Below are positions 20,357 through 29,459 of a stretch of DNA of 64,000 nucleotides, piece by piece. The notes under the pieces were generated by a model that had not been told where the DNA came from, ran no database searches, and worked only from the letters and a program-made list of their open reading frames with translations. Both the position numbers and the translations under genes were made by a program. How positions within the stretch are numbered: position 1 is the stretch's first letter; every line of letters begins with the position of its first letter. This DNA comes from an uncultured Shewanella sp. (lineage in GTDB: Bacteria; Pseudomonadota; Gammaproteobacteria; Enterobacterales; Shewanellaceae). Where the stretch lies: the NCBI RefSeq assembly GCF_947491715.1, contig NZ_CANLKR010000021.1, positions 38,675-102,674 of the forward strand. Direction: 5' to 3'.

Positions 20357-20422
20357 TGAAACAAAAAGGTGAGGCCAGTATGACCTAAGCTTCACCATCC
20401 TTTGCTAGATTTTATCTGCAAG

Positions 20423-21643
20423 CTAAGCACTGGCCACTCTAGATTGTGATTTAAATAACGACTCATATCCCGGCTTAGGGATATGTGGCACTAATAAAGC
20501 GAGTCCAAGAGACATCACAGCCATCCCTGCACCGATATAAAACACGAAAGCTGGACTTATCATCCAGACCATACCAAGAAAAACCGGTAAGATAACGGCC
20601 GCAATATGATTAATGGTAAATGAAACACCAGACGTTGAAGCAATATCTTCAGGTGATGCAATTTTTTGAAAGTAAGTCTTAGTCGCAATCGCCATGGCGA
20701 AGAAAATATTATCAATGACATATAAACTCGATGCGACCCAATGATTGTCTACTAACCCATAAGCAATAAAAACAACAATTAAACCAACATACTCAACTAA
20801 TAATACATTTCTCTCACCAAAATGCCCCACAAAACGGCCAATTTTAGGGGCTAACCATACCGTTGCAATTTGATTAATGATAAATAACATAGCCATATTT
20901 TCTACCGAAAATCCAAACTTCTCCACCATCAAAAAGCCTGCAAACACCACAAATATTTGCCTACGAGCCCCGCTCATAAATACTAAGGCATAATAAAGCC
21001 AATAGCGCTTTCTCAATACTAAATGCTTATGTTGAACTGACTTTTGCGGCAATAATGGAAAACGAATAAATAAGTAAGATGCCATTGCACAGCCTAATAT
21101 TCCCGCGATTAAATACACCAACCAATAAGGCACTTGTAAAAATTCCATGGCACACCAAATAATACTAAAGGTAACTAAAGCCGCCATCGCCGTTTTACTC
21201 AGTATTTTCCCCATCACCGCGGGCGCTTCTTTTTTTCCTAGCCACTGAATTTGCAGTGAAGTATTAATGGTTTCAAAATAATGAAAACCTATAGACATCA
21301 CAATGGTCGTCGCATATAAACCATAACTGGTTGGAAAGAAGCCGGTTAGACCAACGCCAATTGATAGTATTGCGAGAGACATTACGGCCAAGTATTGCTC
21401 TTTTAATAATAACAATAAAAACACAGCGCCAAAGGCAAGAAAGCCTGGAATTTCACGCAATGTTTGTAAGATACCAATTTCTGTTCCTTTAAAACTGGCC
21501 AGCTCAACACTAAAGTTATTCAACAATGCCTGCCAAACAGAAAAAGTAATCGCCACACAAATGGCACTGATCAACAAAAATTGCTGAGCGCGTTGATCCT
21601 GTAAAAGGCTCTCTTGAGGCTGACTCTTGTCCCTATGTTTCAT
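20423..21643 (-). CDS. MFS transporter
   Basis: A 406-aa membrane protein with about 12 helices of major facilitator type. The ATG at 21643 (MKHRDKSQPQES) has AGGA at good spacing, so I prefer it to a start 19 codons upstream. It is divergent from an AraC regulator with about 140 bp between them, which suggests that regulator controls it. Substrate unknown. Confidence 0.82.
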   Translation of the reverse strand: MKHRDKSQPQESLLQDQRAQQFLLISAICVAITFSVWQALLNNFSVELASFKGTEIGILQTLREIPGFLAFGAVFLLLLLKEQYLAVMSLAILSIGVGLTGFFPTSYGLYATTIVMSIGFHYFETINTSLQIQWLGKKEAPAVMGKILSKTAMAALVTFSIIWCAMEFLQVPYWLVYLIAGILGCAMASYLFIRFPLLPQKSVQHKHLVLRKRYWLYYALVFMSGARRQIFVVFAGFLMVEKFGFSVENMAMLFIINQIATVWLAPKIGRFVGHFGERNVLLVEYVGLIVVFIAYGLVDNHWVASSLYVIDNIFFAMAIATKTYFQKIASPEDIASTSGVSFTINHIAAVILPVFLGMVWMISPAFVFYIGAGMAVMSLGLALLVPHIPKPGYESLFKSQSRVASA

Positions 21644-21784
21644 TTCAATTCCTAAGTTGTAAGATAATAGTAGGCAGTCTACTGGGAAATAAAGTGGCAA
21701 ACTTCACTAATTATGACGTATTATTTATCAATTACGCCAAATTTTGTCCGCTTATTTTGGTTCACAATAAGGAATTTTCACCAA

Positions 21785-22561
21785 ATGACTCCCTCCCCCT
21801 TTAAGCTTAAAAAAAAGATGCAACATCCTATGGAAGGGATCTTAGCCAGTCATAAAGCCAATACCATTGGTACCCCGCATCACCATACTTGGTGTCAATT
21901 ACAATATGCCATCAAAGGAACAATGAATATCATCGCGGGAAATCAAAGTTTTGTTATTCCACCTCAAAGGGCCGTTTGGCTACCGAAGTATGTCACGCAT
22001 CAAGTCAATAATTTATCTAAGGTCGCGTATCGTAGCTTACATATTAGTGATGACTTAGGTGAAGAAATAGGTAACAAAGTCAAAGTTATTGAAGTTTCTG
22101 AATTTTTAAAAGAATTGATAATTAGAGGCTGTAATGCATGGCAATCCACATACACTCCAACCCATGTAGACAATGCCATGATGACCTTAATCATTGAAGA
22201 AATACGCCATGCAACCGAAAGTCCGTTATATTTACCTTGGCCAAGCGATCCTAGGTTAAAAAGGATCTGTCAAATATTACAGAATAATCCAGCAGATAAT
22301 CGAACCTTACCTGAGTTAGCACAATTATCAGGGGCCTCTGTTCGAACACTTAACCGTATCTTTATTAAAGAATGCCAATTGGGCTTTAGTGATTGGCGAC
22401 AAAAACTACGTGTACTGACTGGGCTTGAACGATTACAAACCAACGCATCCATTACCCAAATTGCACTCGATCTTGGCTACAGCTCCAGTTCCACTTTTAT
22501 TCAAGTGTTTAAAAAACATTTACATGCTTCACCTAAAAGTTACCTAAAACATTTGTCATAA
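21785..22561 (+). CDS. AraC-family transcriptional regulator with cupin sensor
   Basis: About 258 aa. The N-terminal cupin-like sensor contains HHHTWCQLQYAIKGTMNI and IPPQRAVWLPKYVTHQV, a form common in regulators of neighbouring MFS exporters. The C-terminal double helix-turn-helix includes LPELAQLSGASVRTLNRIF and ITQIALDLGYSSSSTFIQVFKKH. The ATG after AAGGAATTTTCACCAA is preferred to an upstream start that lacks a site. Likely target: the divergent MFS gene. Confidence 0.88.
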   Translation: MTPSPFKLKKKMQHPMEGILASHKANTIGTPHHHTWCQLQYAIKGTMNIIAGNQSFVIPPQRAVWLPKYVTHQVNNLSKVAYRSLHISDDLGEEIGNKVKVIEVSEFLKELIIRGCNAWQSTYTPTHVDNAMMTLIIEEIRHATESPLYLPWPSDPRLKRICQILQNNPADNRTLPELAQLSGASVRTLNRIFIKECQLGFSDWRQKLRVLTGLERLQTNASITQIALDLGYSSSSTFIQVFKKHLHASPKSYLKHLS

Positions 22562-22625
22562 AATAATTGCTTTTTCTACATTAAAACCATCATTATGTGA
22601 CAGATAAAAAAACAGAGGAACTGTC

Positions 22626-23759
22626 ATGCAGTATTTGTGTATGCTTTGCCAAACCACTTATCTTGCCACACCCACACGTATAAAATGTGATTGTGGTGGT
22701 GCCCTCTGGCTGAAAAATGATAGTTTGAAATTAAATAAGCAAGATATTGTTCAGCATGACTTTACTCTTTGGCGCTACAGTAAAGCCTACCCCATCACAA
22801 GAGCTGATGTGAAGGTGTCTTTTAACGAAACTCTCACCCCGATGCCGAAACTGCTTTGGAATAATATCCCCATTTTCGCGAAAATGGACTCCTTAATGCC
22901 CACAGGCTCATTTAAAGCAAGGGGCGCCGCCATGGTCATTAATACATTAGTGGATCAAGGCATAAATTGCTTCGCAGAAGATTCCAGTGGTAATGGTGGA
23001 TCAGCTTATGCAGGTTATTGTGCCAAGGGCAATTTGACACTGAATGTATTCCTTCCCGCAGGAACAGCGGCAGGAAAAATTGTACAGACAAAAATGTATG
23101 GCGCCAACTGCATCGAAATTGATGGCACAAGAGAAGATGTGGCCAATGCCGCAATAAATAGCTTGCAAACTCACGGTAGCTATTATGTCGGCCATAATTG
23201 GCACCCCTTATTCATTGAAGGCGTAAAGTCTATCGCTTATGAAATTTGGGAGCAGAATAATTATCAGGCCCCCGATAATTTTATCGCCCCAGCAGGAAAT
23301 GGTAGTTTGATTGCTGGTGCCTATATCGGTTTCAATGAACTCTTCAGGGCGGGTGAAATAAGTACAATGCCAAGATTATTCGGCGTTCAATCCGCAGCAA
23401 TCAACCCTTTCGTCAAACAATTTAATGACGACGATTCGCCAATAAAGCCTAAAAATACCATAGCAGAAGGGATCCGCATTGTTCGCTCTTCCCGTATAAC
23501 AGAAATCATTCAATTTGTCCGTCACACACAAGGCCAATTTATTGATGTAACCGATGAACAAATCAAACAAGCCTTAATAAAAATGGGACAAAAAGGCTTC
23601 TTCATTGAACCGACCTCTGCTACCGCCTTTGCCGGAATAAGTAAGCTCATCGAAAAAAAGATTATCAAACCCAACCAGAAAACCGTTGCAGTCATAACCG
23701 GTCATGGCTTAAAAGCCACAGAGCAAATACAAAAATTAGCAAAAACCCCTATTGAATAA
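22626..23759 (+). CDS. Threonine-synthase-like PLP enzyme
   Basis: A 377-aa fold-type II PLP enzyme. The N-terminus has a small Cys cluster (C5, C8, C21, C23) like the zinc-ribbon start of archaeal-type threonine synthases. The Schiff-base lysine is K97 in TGSFKARGAA, and SSGNGGSAYAGYCA and APAGNGSLIAGAYIG bind the cofactor phosphate. A main threonine synthase would normally lie in a thrABC operon, so this may be a paralogue acting on another beta-carbon substrate. It ends overlapping by 11 nt the convergent hydrolase-fold gene. Confidence 0.8.
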   Translation: MQYLCMLCQTTYLATPTRIKCDCGGALWLKNDSLKLNKQDIVQHDFTLWRYSKAYPITRADVKVSFNETLTPMPKLLWNNIPIFAKMDSLMPTGSFKARGAAMVINTLVDQGINCFAEDSSGNGGSAYAGYCAKGNLTLNVFLPAGTAAGKIVQTKMYGANCIEIDGTREDVANAAINSLQTHGSYYVGHNWHPLFIEGVKSIAYEIWEQNNYQAPDNFIAPAGNGSLIAGAYIGFNELFRAGEISTMPRLFGVQSAAINPFVKQFNDDDSPIKPKNTIAEGIRIVRSSRITEIIQFVRHTQGQFIDVTDEQIKQALIKMGQKGFFIEPTSATAFAGISKLIEKKIIKPNQKTVAVITGHGLKATEQIQKLAKTPIE

Positions 23760-24597
23760 ACTGTGCAACAGCACGATTAAATTTATCCGGATTCTCAATA
23801 AAGGTGAAATGCTTTCCCCCTTCTTCCACTTCGAAAATAACCAGTTGAGAATCCTTAATGGTTTGATTCATCCATTCTTGGGAACTGACTGGCGTGGGGC
23901 TCCCTCGACCTACGATAATTAAAGTCGGTAAATGAATACGCGGAATGACATCACGACAATCTTGATGAAATTCATTATAAAGTAATACCGCAGCTTCAGG
24001 ATTTGAAACATCACAACTGGTATCAATCAACATATGTGCATCTTCCGTCGAAATATTTTGCGTGATCTGTCGATGCAGTAAAATGGTTTTCGCTGTATTC
24101 ACTTTCTCACTTAATAATACATTCACAAAACCCACAGACGAAGCTGAATCGACAAATGATCCGTAATGAGCCACCTCTTTTGGTGACCAACTCGGATTTG
24201 ACGTTAACACAGGAATTTTATCCACCAAAATCAGTTTTGCCAATCGCTCATCACCAAAAAGCTCCCAATAACAACAGATAACTGCAGCACCTGATGCATG
24301 TCCAAGCACCACGACTTGGTTTAAACCTAAATAGCACAGCAATTCATTCACATCTTTAGCTAATCGATAAATTTTAAAACCATAAGAGACTTTTTCAGAC
24401 AAGCCATGTCCTCTCATATCCAGAGCAATAACGCGACAATGATGACTTAATTCTTCAATTTGATACTTGTATTGCTCACTACTTTGAGACCAACCGTGCA
24501 ATAAAATCAATGGTATGCCGCAACCTTTATCGATATAATGCAACCTTACGTTATCATTGGTCGTAAAATAGTGATGCTCTAAAAATGAGGAATGCAT
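23749..24597 (-). CDS. Alpha/beta-hydrolase-fold protein lacking the usual nucleophile (copy A)
   Basis: A 282-aa protein with a clear alpha/beta-hydrolase fold: LHGWSQSS oxyanion strand, ALDMRGHGLSEK, nucleophile elbow and C-terminal His. The elbow reads LGHASGAA, so the expected serine of GHSxG is A101. The position where the acid normally sits (GxxD) reads GRGSP, giving S233. The His (H263, GGKHFTFIENP) is kept. The neighbouring paralogue has the same three residues at the same positions. Either an atypical catalyst or a binding protein. I do not know the substrate. Confidence 0.8.
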   Translation of the reverse strand: MHSSFLEHHYFTTNDNVRLHYIDKGCGIPLILLHGWSQSSEQYKYQIEELSHHCRVIALDMRGHGLSEKVSYGFKIYRLAKDVNELLCYLGLNQVVVLGHASGAAVICCYWELFGDERLAKLILVDKIPVLTSNPSWSPKEVAHYGSFVDSASSVGFVNVLLSEKVNTAKTILLHRQITQNISTEDAHMLIDTSCDVSNPEAAVLLYNEFHQDCRDVIPRIHLPTLIIVGRGSPTPVSSQEWMNQTIKDSQLVIFEVEEGGKHFTFIENPDKFNRAVAQFIQ

Positions 24598-24724
24598 ATT
24601 AACCTCTTAGGCATCAACGGATGCTTCTTAATTAAAATCATCCATAATTCAATGGGGCTCCATGACATTATCAGAGGTATAAAAAAGTCACGATCTGAAG
24701 GAAGAATAGTTTGCGATCTCATCT

Positions 24725-25591
24725 TCACATTCTCTGCTGTCGCCCTTGAATAAAATCATCCACAACGCGATTAAACTTTTTAGGGTTTTCAATGAATGAA
24801 AAGTGATTCCCACCTTCTTCTTTTTCAAAAACCACTAATTGAGAATCTTTAATTTGTTGATGGATCCATTCTTGGGATGCCACCGACACTAGACTGGCTC
24901 TGCCTACAATCAATAAAGTGGGAAGTGAAATTCTAGGTAATAAATCACGCCAGTCTTGATGGGCATTACTGTAAAAAAGAGTCGCAGACTCTCTATTGGG
25001 AACTCGAAAACTCGCCGCTAAAATTAACTCTCTTTCCTCTTTATTAAGTGTTTGTGAAAAAAGTGAGTGTACAAAATGATATTTATACTTTTCACCTTCC
25101 TCCCCTGCAAGTTGATTCGTTATATCAATTGCAGACTGAGGGTCTAAGATAGCGCCGTATTGCGTCTTTTCTTCTAGTGTCCACGCCGAATTAATTACAG
25201 TCGCAGCAGACTTATCGACGAGTACTAATTTAGCTAGTCGATGGGAGCCGAATAAATCCCAATAACAATAAACAACAGTTGCACTCACTGCATGCCCAAC
25301 TAAGATAACTTGATCGAGTAAAAGATGCTCTAACAGATCATGTACATCCTTTGCAAAGCGATATACTTTATAACCGTAGTCAACAAATTCAGACTCACCA
25401 TGCCCTCGCATATCAATTGCAATAGTTCGATACTTTTGACTTAATGCCTCTATTTGATGCCGGTATTGAACAGTACTCATGGTCCAACTTGGGATCATAA
25501 CAATGGCTTGGCCTTGTCCCTTATCAACATAGTGTAATGTCACATTATCACTGGTTTTAAAATAGTGACTATCATGTTTTGAAACAAGCAT
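24725..25591 (-). CDS. Alpha/beta-hydrolase-fold protein lacking the usual nucleophile (copy B)
   Basis: A 288-aa paralogue of the preceding gene, collinear over nearly its whole length. The elbow reads VGHAVSAT (A101 in place of Ser), the acid position reads GRASL (S233), and H263 is kept in GGNHFSFIENP. The oxyanion strand is also altered (IPSWTMST instead of LHGW). GHxVSA resembles the RsbQ/KAI2-type elbow, so a receptor-like role is conceivable, but that is inference. About 130 bp separate the two genes. Confidence 0.8.
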   Translation of the reverse strand: MLVSKHDSHYFKTSDNVTLHYVDKGQGQAIVMIPSWTMSTVQYRHQIEALSQKYRTIAIDMRGHGESEFVDYGYKVYRFAKDVHDLLEHLLLDQVILVGHAVSATVVYCYWDLFGSHRLAKLVLVDKSAATVINSAWTLEEKTQYGAILDPQSAIDITNQLAGEEGEKYKYHFVHSLFSQTLNKEERELILAASFRVPNRESATLFYSNAHQDWRDLLPRISLPTLLIVGRASLVSVASQEWIHQQIKDSQLVVFEKEEGGNHFSFIENPKKFNRVVDDFIQGRQQRM

Positions 25592-25861
25592 ACTGACAGC
25601 CTAAAAGCTAGAAAACATGTTACTTATTATAACATTTTAGCCATGAGTTTAAGCGATAAATTGTAAAGTTATATGTGTATATCACTTTAATCGAAATAAG
25701 CATAAACATAAGAGTGCTTAAAAAATTAAAGTCTCTATTTCGAAAAATTAATGACTTAGTCAAAGCGCTCCACACCCCGCCCTGCAATAGAACATATACT
25801 CAAAGCAAGAAACAGCAACTACACTCTACAAAACCCTTAGCCTTAATATAGAGATCACTTT

Positions 25862-27391
25862 ATGGCAATTGCTTGTGTCAAAACAAGAGCAAATAAAGGC
25901 GTGGACGCCCCCTCTGTAACAGTTGAAGTGCATTTAAGTAACGGCTTACCAGCATTTAATTTGGTGGGATTACCAGAAACCTCTGTAAAAGAGTCTAAAG
26001 AAAGAGTGCGAAGCGCCATCATCAACACAGGTTTTGAATTTCCAGTCCGTCGTATAACAGTTAATTTGGCCCCTGCCGATCTTCCTAAGCAAGGAGGTCG
26101 CTATGATCTCCCCATCGCTATCGGCATTTTGGCTGCATCTGGACAAATACCTCATGGATCCATAACATCTCTTGAATTTATTGGTGAACTGGCACTGTCA
26201 GGCCATATTCGTCATTGCCAAGGTCTTATTCCTGTTATTGTTTCAGCTCAAAAACAACAAGTTGGCATTATACTTCCTACAGATAATCAAGACGATGCCG
26301 TTTTAGTGGGTTATACAAACGTACATTTTGCCAATACACTGCAATCACTTTGTGCTTTTTTACATGGACAAACTCGCCTCCCCAGTATCGGAAGTGATGT
26401 TCATTGGCAAGATCCCCCCTCTCAACACTCAGCAAACAATGTTGGCTGCTTAAGTGATATTCTTGGTCAGCAACAAGCAAAATTAGGCCTAGAAATTGCT
26501 GCGGCCGGTGATCATAATTTATTAATGATGGGGCCTCCTGGTACAGGTAAAACCATGTTAGCCAGTAGGATCTTAGGTATCTTACCAAACTTAAATTATC
26601 AAGAAGCCCTAGAAGTCGCGACCTTATACTCAGTCGCTGGCCAAACGATAGAAAAAAACACATTTTTCTCACGAAAGTTTCGTAATCCTCATCATACGAG
26701 TTCCGCAATCTCCCTCATTGGCGGTGGCAGTATTCCTCAACCGGGCGAAATATCATTGGCTCATAAAGGCGTATTATTTTTAGACGAAATTGCCGAATTC
26801 CCTCGTAAAGTGCTAGATTGCCTCAGAGAACCCATGGAAACAGGTGAAATAGTCATTTCACGCGCGGCGGCCAAACTGACCTATGCCAGCCAGTTTCAGC
26901 TCATTGCAGCAATGAACCCTAGTCCTTGCGGTGATATCAACAACCCAAGAGCAAATCCAGATCAAATATTACGATATTTATCTCGTTTATCAGGCCCTTT
27001 TCTAGATAGATTTGATTTATCATTGGATGTACCTAAATTACCTGTCGGTGCTTTAAACAGCCCCCATTCTCAACAAGAAACCAGTCAAACCATTGCCATT
27101 CGCGTAAAAAAAGCCCGCGAAATACAACTTGAACGTTCGGGAGTGCTCAACAGTGAACTCACTGGCACCCAACTCAAGAAAACTAACTGGTTTCATCCTG
27201 CCGATTTGATTTATTTGGAGGAAATACTCAATAAACTAGGATTATCCGTAAGGAGTTATCATAAAATACAAAGGGTTGCTAGAACAATTGCTGATTTAAA
27301 GCATGCCAAAAACATCGATCGCTCTCATATCGCCCAAGCCTTGAGCTATCGAGCCATCGATAAATTGTTTAACACTTTAAAAGCATATTAA
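25862..27391 (+). CDS. comM: YifB/ComM-family AAA+ ATPase
   Basis: A 509-aa protein with an N-terminal Lon-like domain (about 1-170), a Mg-chelatase-like AAA+ core with Walker A GPPGTGKT (K230) and Walker B GVLFLDEIAEF, and a C-terminal Mg-chelatase domain (LGLSVRSYHKIQRVARTIADL). ComM is a hexameric helicase that promotes branch migration during natural transformation. The frame is complete. Confidence 0.95.
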   Translation: MAIACVKTRANKGVDAPSVTVEVHLSNGLPAFNLVGLPETSVKESKERVRSAIINTGFEFPVRRITVNLAPADLPKQGGRYDLPIAIGILAASGQIPHGSITSLEFIGELALSGHIRHCQGLIPVIVSAQKQQVGIILPTDNQDDAVLVGYTNVHFANTLQSLCAFLHGQTRLPSIGSDVHWQDPPSQHSANNVGCLSDILGQQQAKLGLEIAAAGDHNLLMMGPPGTGKTMLASRILGILPNLNYQEALEVATLYSVAGQTIEKNTFFSRKFRNPHHTSSAISLIGGGSIPQPGEISLAHKGVLFLDEIAEFPRKVLDCLREPMETGEIVISRAAAKLTYASQFQLIAAMNPSPCGDINNPRANPDQILRYLSRLSGPFLDRFDLSLDVPKLPVGALNSPHSQQETSQTIAIRVKKAREIQLERSGVLNSELTGTQLKKTNWFHPADLIYLEEILNKLGLSVRSYHKIQRVARTIADLKHAKNIDRSHIAQALSYRAIDKLFNTLKAY

Positions 27392-27553
27392 TCCATGACA
27401 CAAGAGGGTACTACTCATGACTCAAGGATAGAACATCAAATAAACCAATTCACTCATCAAAGCTCAATATTTAGCCAGATTTACATTTCATGATTGAGCC
27501 TAAGAGCGAGTACGAGTACCATAGGTCTCTAATTTTTATCGAGGCAATGTTTA

Positions 27554-28462
27554 ATGGGTTCGTTCGTATCAGGGATCACTGGCTGTTTGGCTTTTTTGTT
27601 ATATACACTCAATACACTTTTCTGGGTCGGACCAATCCTTATCATCAGTTTAATCAAGCTCATTCCGATCCCATTCCTACGCAAGACTTGTACTTACTTC
27701 ATCGATTTTTCAGCCAGCTCTTGGATAAGTGTCAATGGCGTTATTGAAAAAATCTTCCACCCTGTAAAAATCCGCCTGGAATGTGAGCAACCTCTGAGCA
27801 CCAAAGAGTGGTATATGGTTATAGCAAATCATCAATCTTGGGTCGATATCCTGATTTTGCAACGTATATTGAACCATCGAATCCCTTTTTTAAAATTCTT
27901 CTTAAAACAAGAGCTCATTTTTGTTCCTGTACTGGGTTTAGCATGGTGGGCTCTGGATTTTCCTTTTATGAAGCGATACAGCCCGTCTCAATTAAAGAAA
28001 AATCCAAAATTGAAAGGCAAAGATATTGAGATCACCAAAAAGGCCTGTTCAAAATTTAAAACTAAACCTGTCAGTGTGATGAATTTTGTCGAAGGAACCC
28101 GTTTTCAAACAAGTAAACATACAAAACAAGCCTCACCCTATACTCATTTACTCAAACCAAAAGCAGGCGGTATGGCTTTCGCTCTTTCTGCTATGGGTGA
28201 GCACATCCATAAGTTAGTCGATGTGACTATTTATTATCCTGAAGGCAGTCCCACATATTGGGAATATATCTCAGGCAAAGTTAAACAAGTCAATGTTCAT
28301 ATCAAGGTCACAGATATCGACAGTAAAATGCGTGGCGATTATACCAAAGATCGTCAATTTAAGATTGATTTTCAAGCTGAACTGAATAAAATCTGGAAGA
28401 GAAAAGATGAACAATTAACCATTATGTCCCAACAAGAGACCCCGAATAAAGAGGTGCTATAA
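27554..28462 (+). CDS. PlsC-type acyltransferase, YihG-like (first of a pair)
   Basis: A 302-aa membrane-bound acyltransferase with an N-terminal helix. The catalytic HX4D motif is NHQSWVD (H93, D98); FVEGTRF is the glycerophosphate-binding motif. FFLKQELIFVPVLGLAWWALDFPFMKR is typical of the YihG/lysophosphatidate group. GAGG lies 10 nt before the ATG. Members acylate lysophosphatidic acid or related lysophospholipids; the exact acceptor is unknown. Four bases separate it from its paralogue. Confidence 0.86.
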   Translation: MGSFVSGITGCLAFLLYTLNTLFWVGPILIISLIKLIPIPFLRKTCTYFIDFSASSWISVNGVIEKIFHPVKIRLECEQPLSTKEWYMVIANHQSWVDILILQRILNHRIPFLKFFLKQELIFVPVLGLAWWALDFPFMKRYSPSQLKKNPKLKGKDIEITKKACSKFKTKPVSVMNFVEGTRFQTSKHTKQASPYTHLLKPKAGGMAFALSAMGEHIHKLVDVTIYYPEGSPTYWEYISGKVKQVNVHIKVTDIDSKMRGDYTKDRQFKIDFQAELNKIWKRKDEQLTIMSQQETPNKEVL

Positions 28463-28465
28463 TCA

Positions 28466-29407
28466 ATGCTTAACTTTTTACCCGGCCCACTTCTATATTT
28501 AATAAGTGCTGTATTATTAATCATTAATACAACCATTTGGAGCAGCCTTATTTGTATAGGAGGACTCATTAAACTGATTCTTCCATTCACTTCTGGACGT
28601 GTTTTTATCACGAAGATAATGAATCGATTTATGTGGTCTTGGGCCACCTGCAATGGCGGTATTTTATTTCTACTCGCTAATATTGAGTGGGATATTGAAG
28701 GGTTAGAAAGTTTAGATAAAGACGCTTGGTATTTATTAATTAGTAACCATTTAAGTGGATTTGACATTGCGGTTCAAACATACATATTGCGTAATAACAT
28801 TCCTATGCTTAAGTTTTTCCTTAAGAAAGAATTATTGTTTGTGCCATTATTGGGAATGGGTTGCTGGGCTTTAGACATGCCATTTATGAATCGATCTAGT
28901 CCCCGCCAATTAAAGAAAAACCCTAAATTGAAAGGAAAAGATTTAGAAACAACACGGCGGGCATGCAAAAAGTTTCGTCATATTCCCACCTCTATCATCA
29001 ATTATGTCGAAGGCTCTCGCTTTACTGAGCAAAAAAGAGCACGCCAAAACTCACCTTATCGACATTTATTAAAGCCTAAAGCCGGCGGGATAGCATTTAC
29101 GCTAAGCGCAATGGGAGAGCAATTTACCAATGTGCTCGATATGACACTCTTGTACCCAGAAGCGATTAATAAAAACGCTTTAGTTGAAGTCATGCATGGC
29201 CGAATTAAAAAAATTACCATCCGCATTCGTGTTTTACCCGTACCACAAGTGGACGATAAACGTTACTTTTCAGAGCCTCAATATCGAGTAGAATTTCAAC
29301 GCTGGCTCAATCAAGTATGGGTAGAAAAAGATGAAATATTGCACCAATTAATCAATGACCATCAAAACTTTTTAGCAAGTAATGGTAAACCAGTAGAGAA
29401 TCAATAA
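28466..29407 (+). CDS. PlsC-type acyltransferase, YihG-like (second of a pair)
   Basis: A 313-aa paralogue with HX4D as NHLSGFD (H95, D100) and EGSRF. The middle (LKKNPKLKGKD after a conserved FM-R-SP--) is nearly identical to the upstream copy, so a tandem duplication is likely. The two may differ in acyl-chain or acceptor preference. Followed by a strong terminator. Confidence 0.86.
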   Translation: MLNFLPGPLLYLISAVLLIINTTIWSSLICIGGLIKLILPFTSGRVFITKIMNRFMWSWATCNGGILFLLANIEWDIEGLESLDKDAWYLLISNHLSGFDIAVQTYILRNNIPMLKFFLKKELLFVPLLGMGCWALDMPFMNRSSPRQLKKNPKLKGKDLETTRRACKKFRHIPTSIINYVEGSRFTEQKRARQNSPYRHLLKPKAGGIAFTLSAMGEQFTNVLDMTLLYPEAINKNALVEVMHGRIKKITIRIRVLPVPQVDDKRYFSEPQYRVEFQRWLNQVWVEKDEILHQLINDHQNFLASNGKPVENQ

Positions 29408-29412
29408 AAGTT

Positions 29413-29441
29413 AAAAAGCCTTCATCGGCGAAGGCTTTTTT
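29413..29441. terminator. Rho-independent terminator
   Basis: AAAAAGCCTTC, ATCGGC and GAAGGCTTTTTT form a stem with A- and T-runs on both sides. It lies between the convergent acyltransferase and aminotransferase genes and can serve both strands. Confidence 0.9.
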
Positions 29442-29459
29442 ACGGACGTCTATTCAGTA

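Noticed and set aside
20357..20422. GGTGA/TCACC inverted repeat between the convergent GNAT and MFS genes as a terminator
   Set aside because: The stem is short and interrupted, and no T-run follows on either strand.
13131..25600. A genomic island or prophage between ilvY and comM
   Set aside because: The gene content is accessory in nature, but I see no integrase, tRNA target, direct-repeat ends or transposase to define an island.
27394..27493. 33-codon frame starting ATGACACAAGAGGG after comM
   Set aside because: No ribosome site, low-information sequence and no recognisable feature; likely chance.
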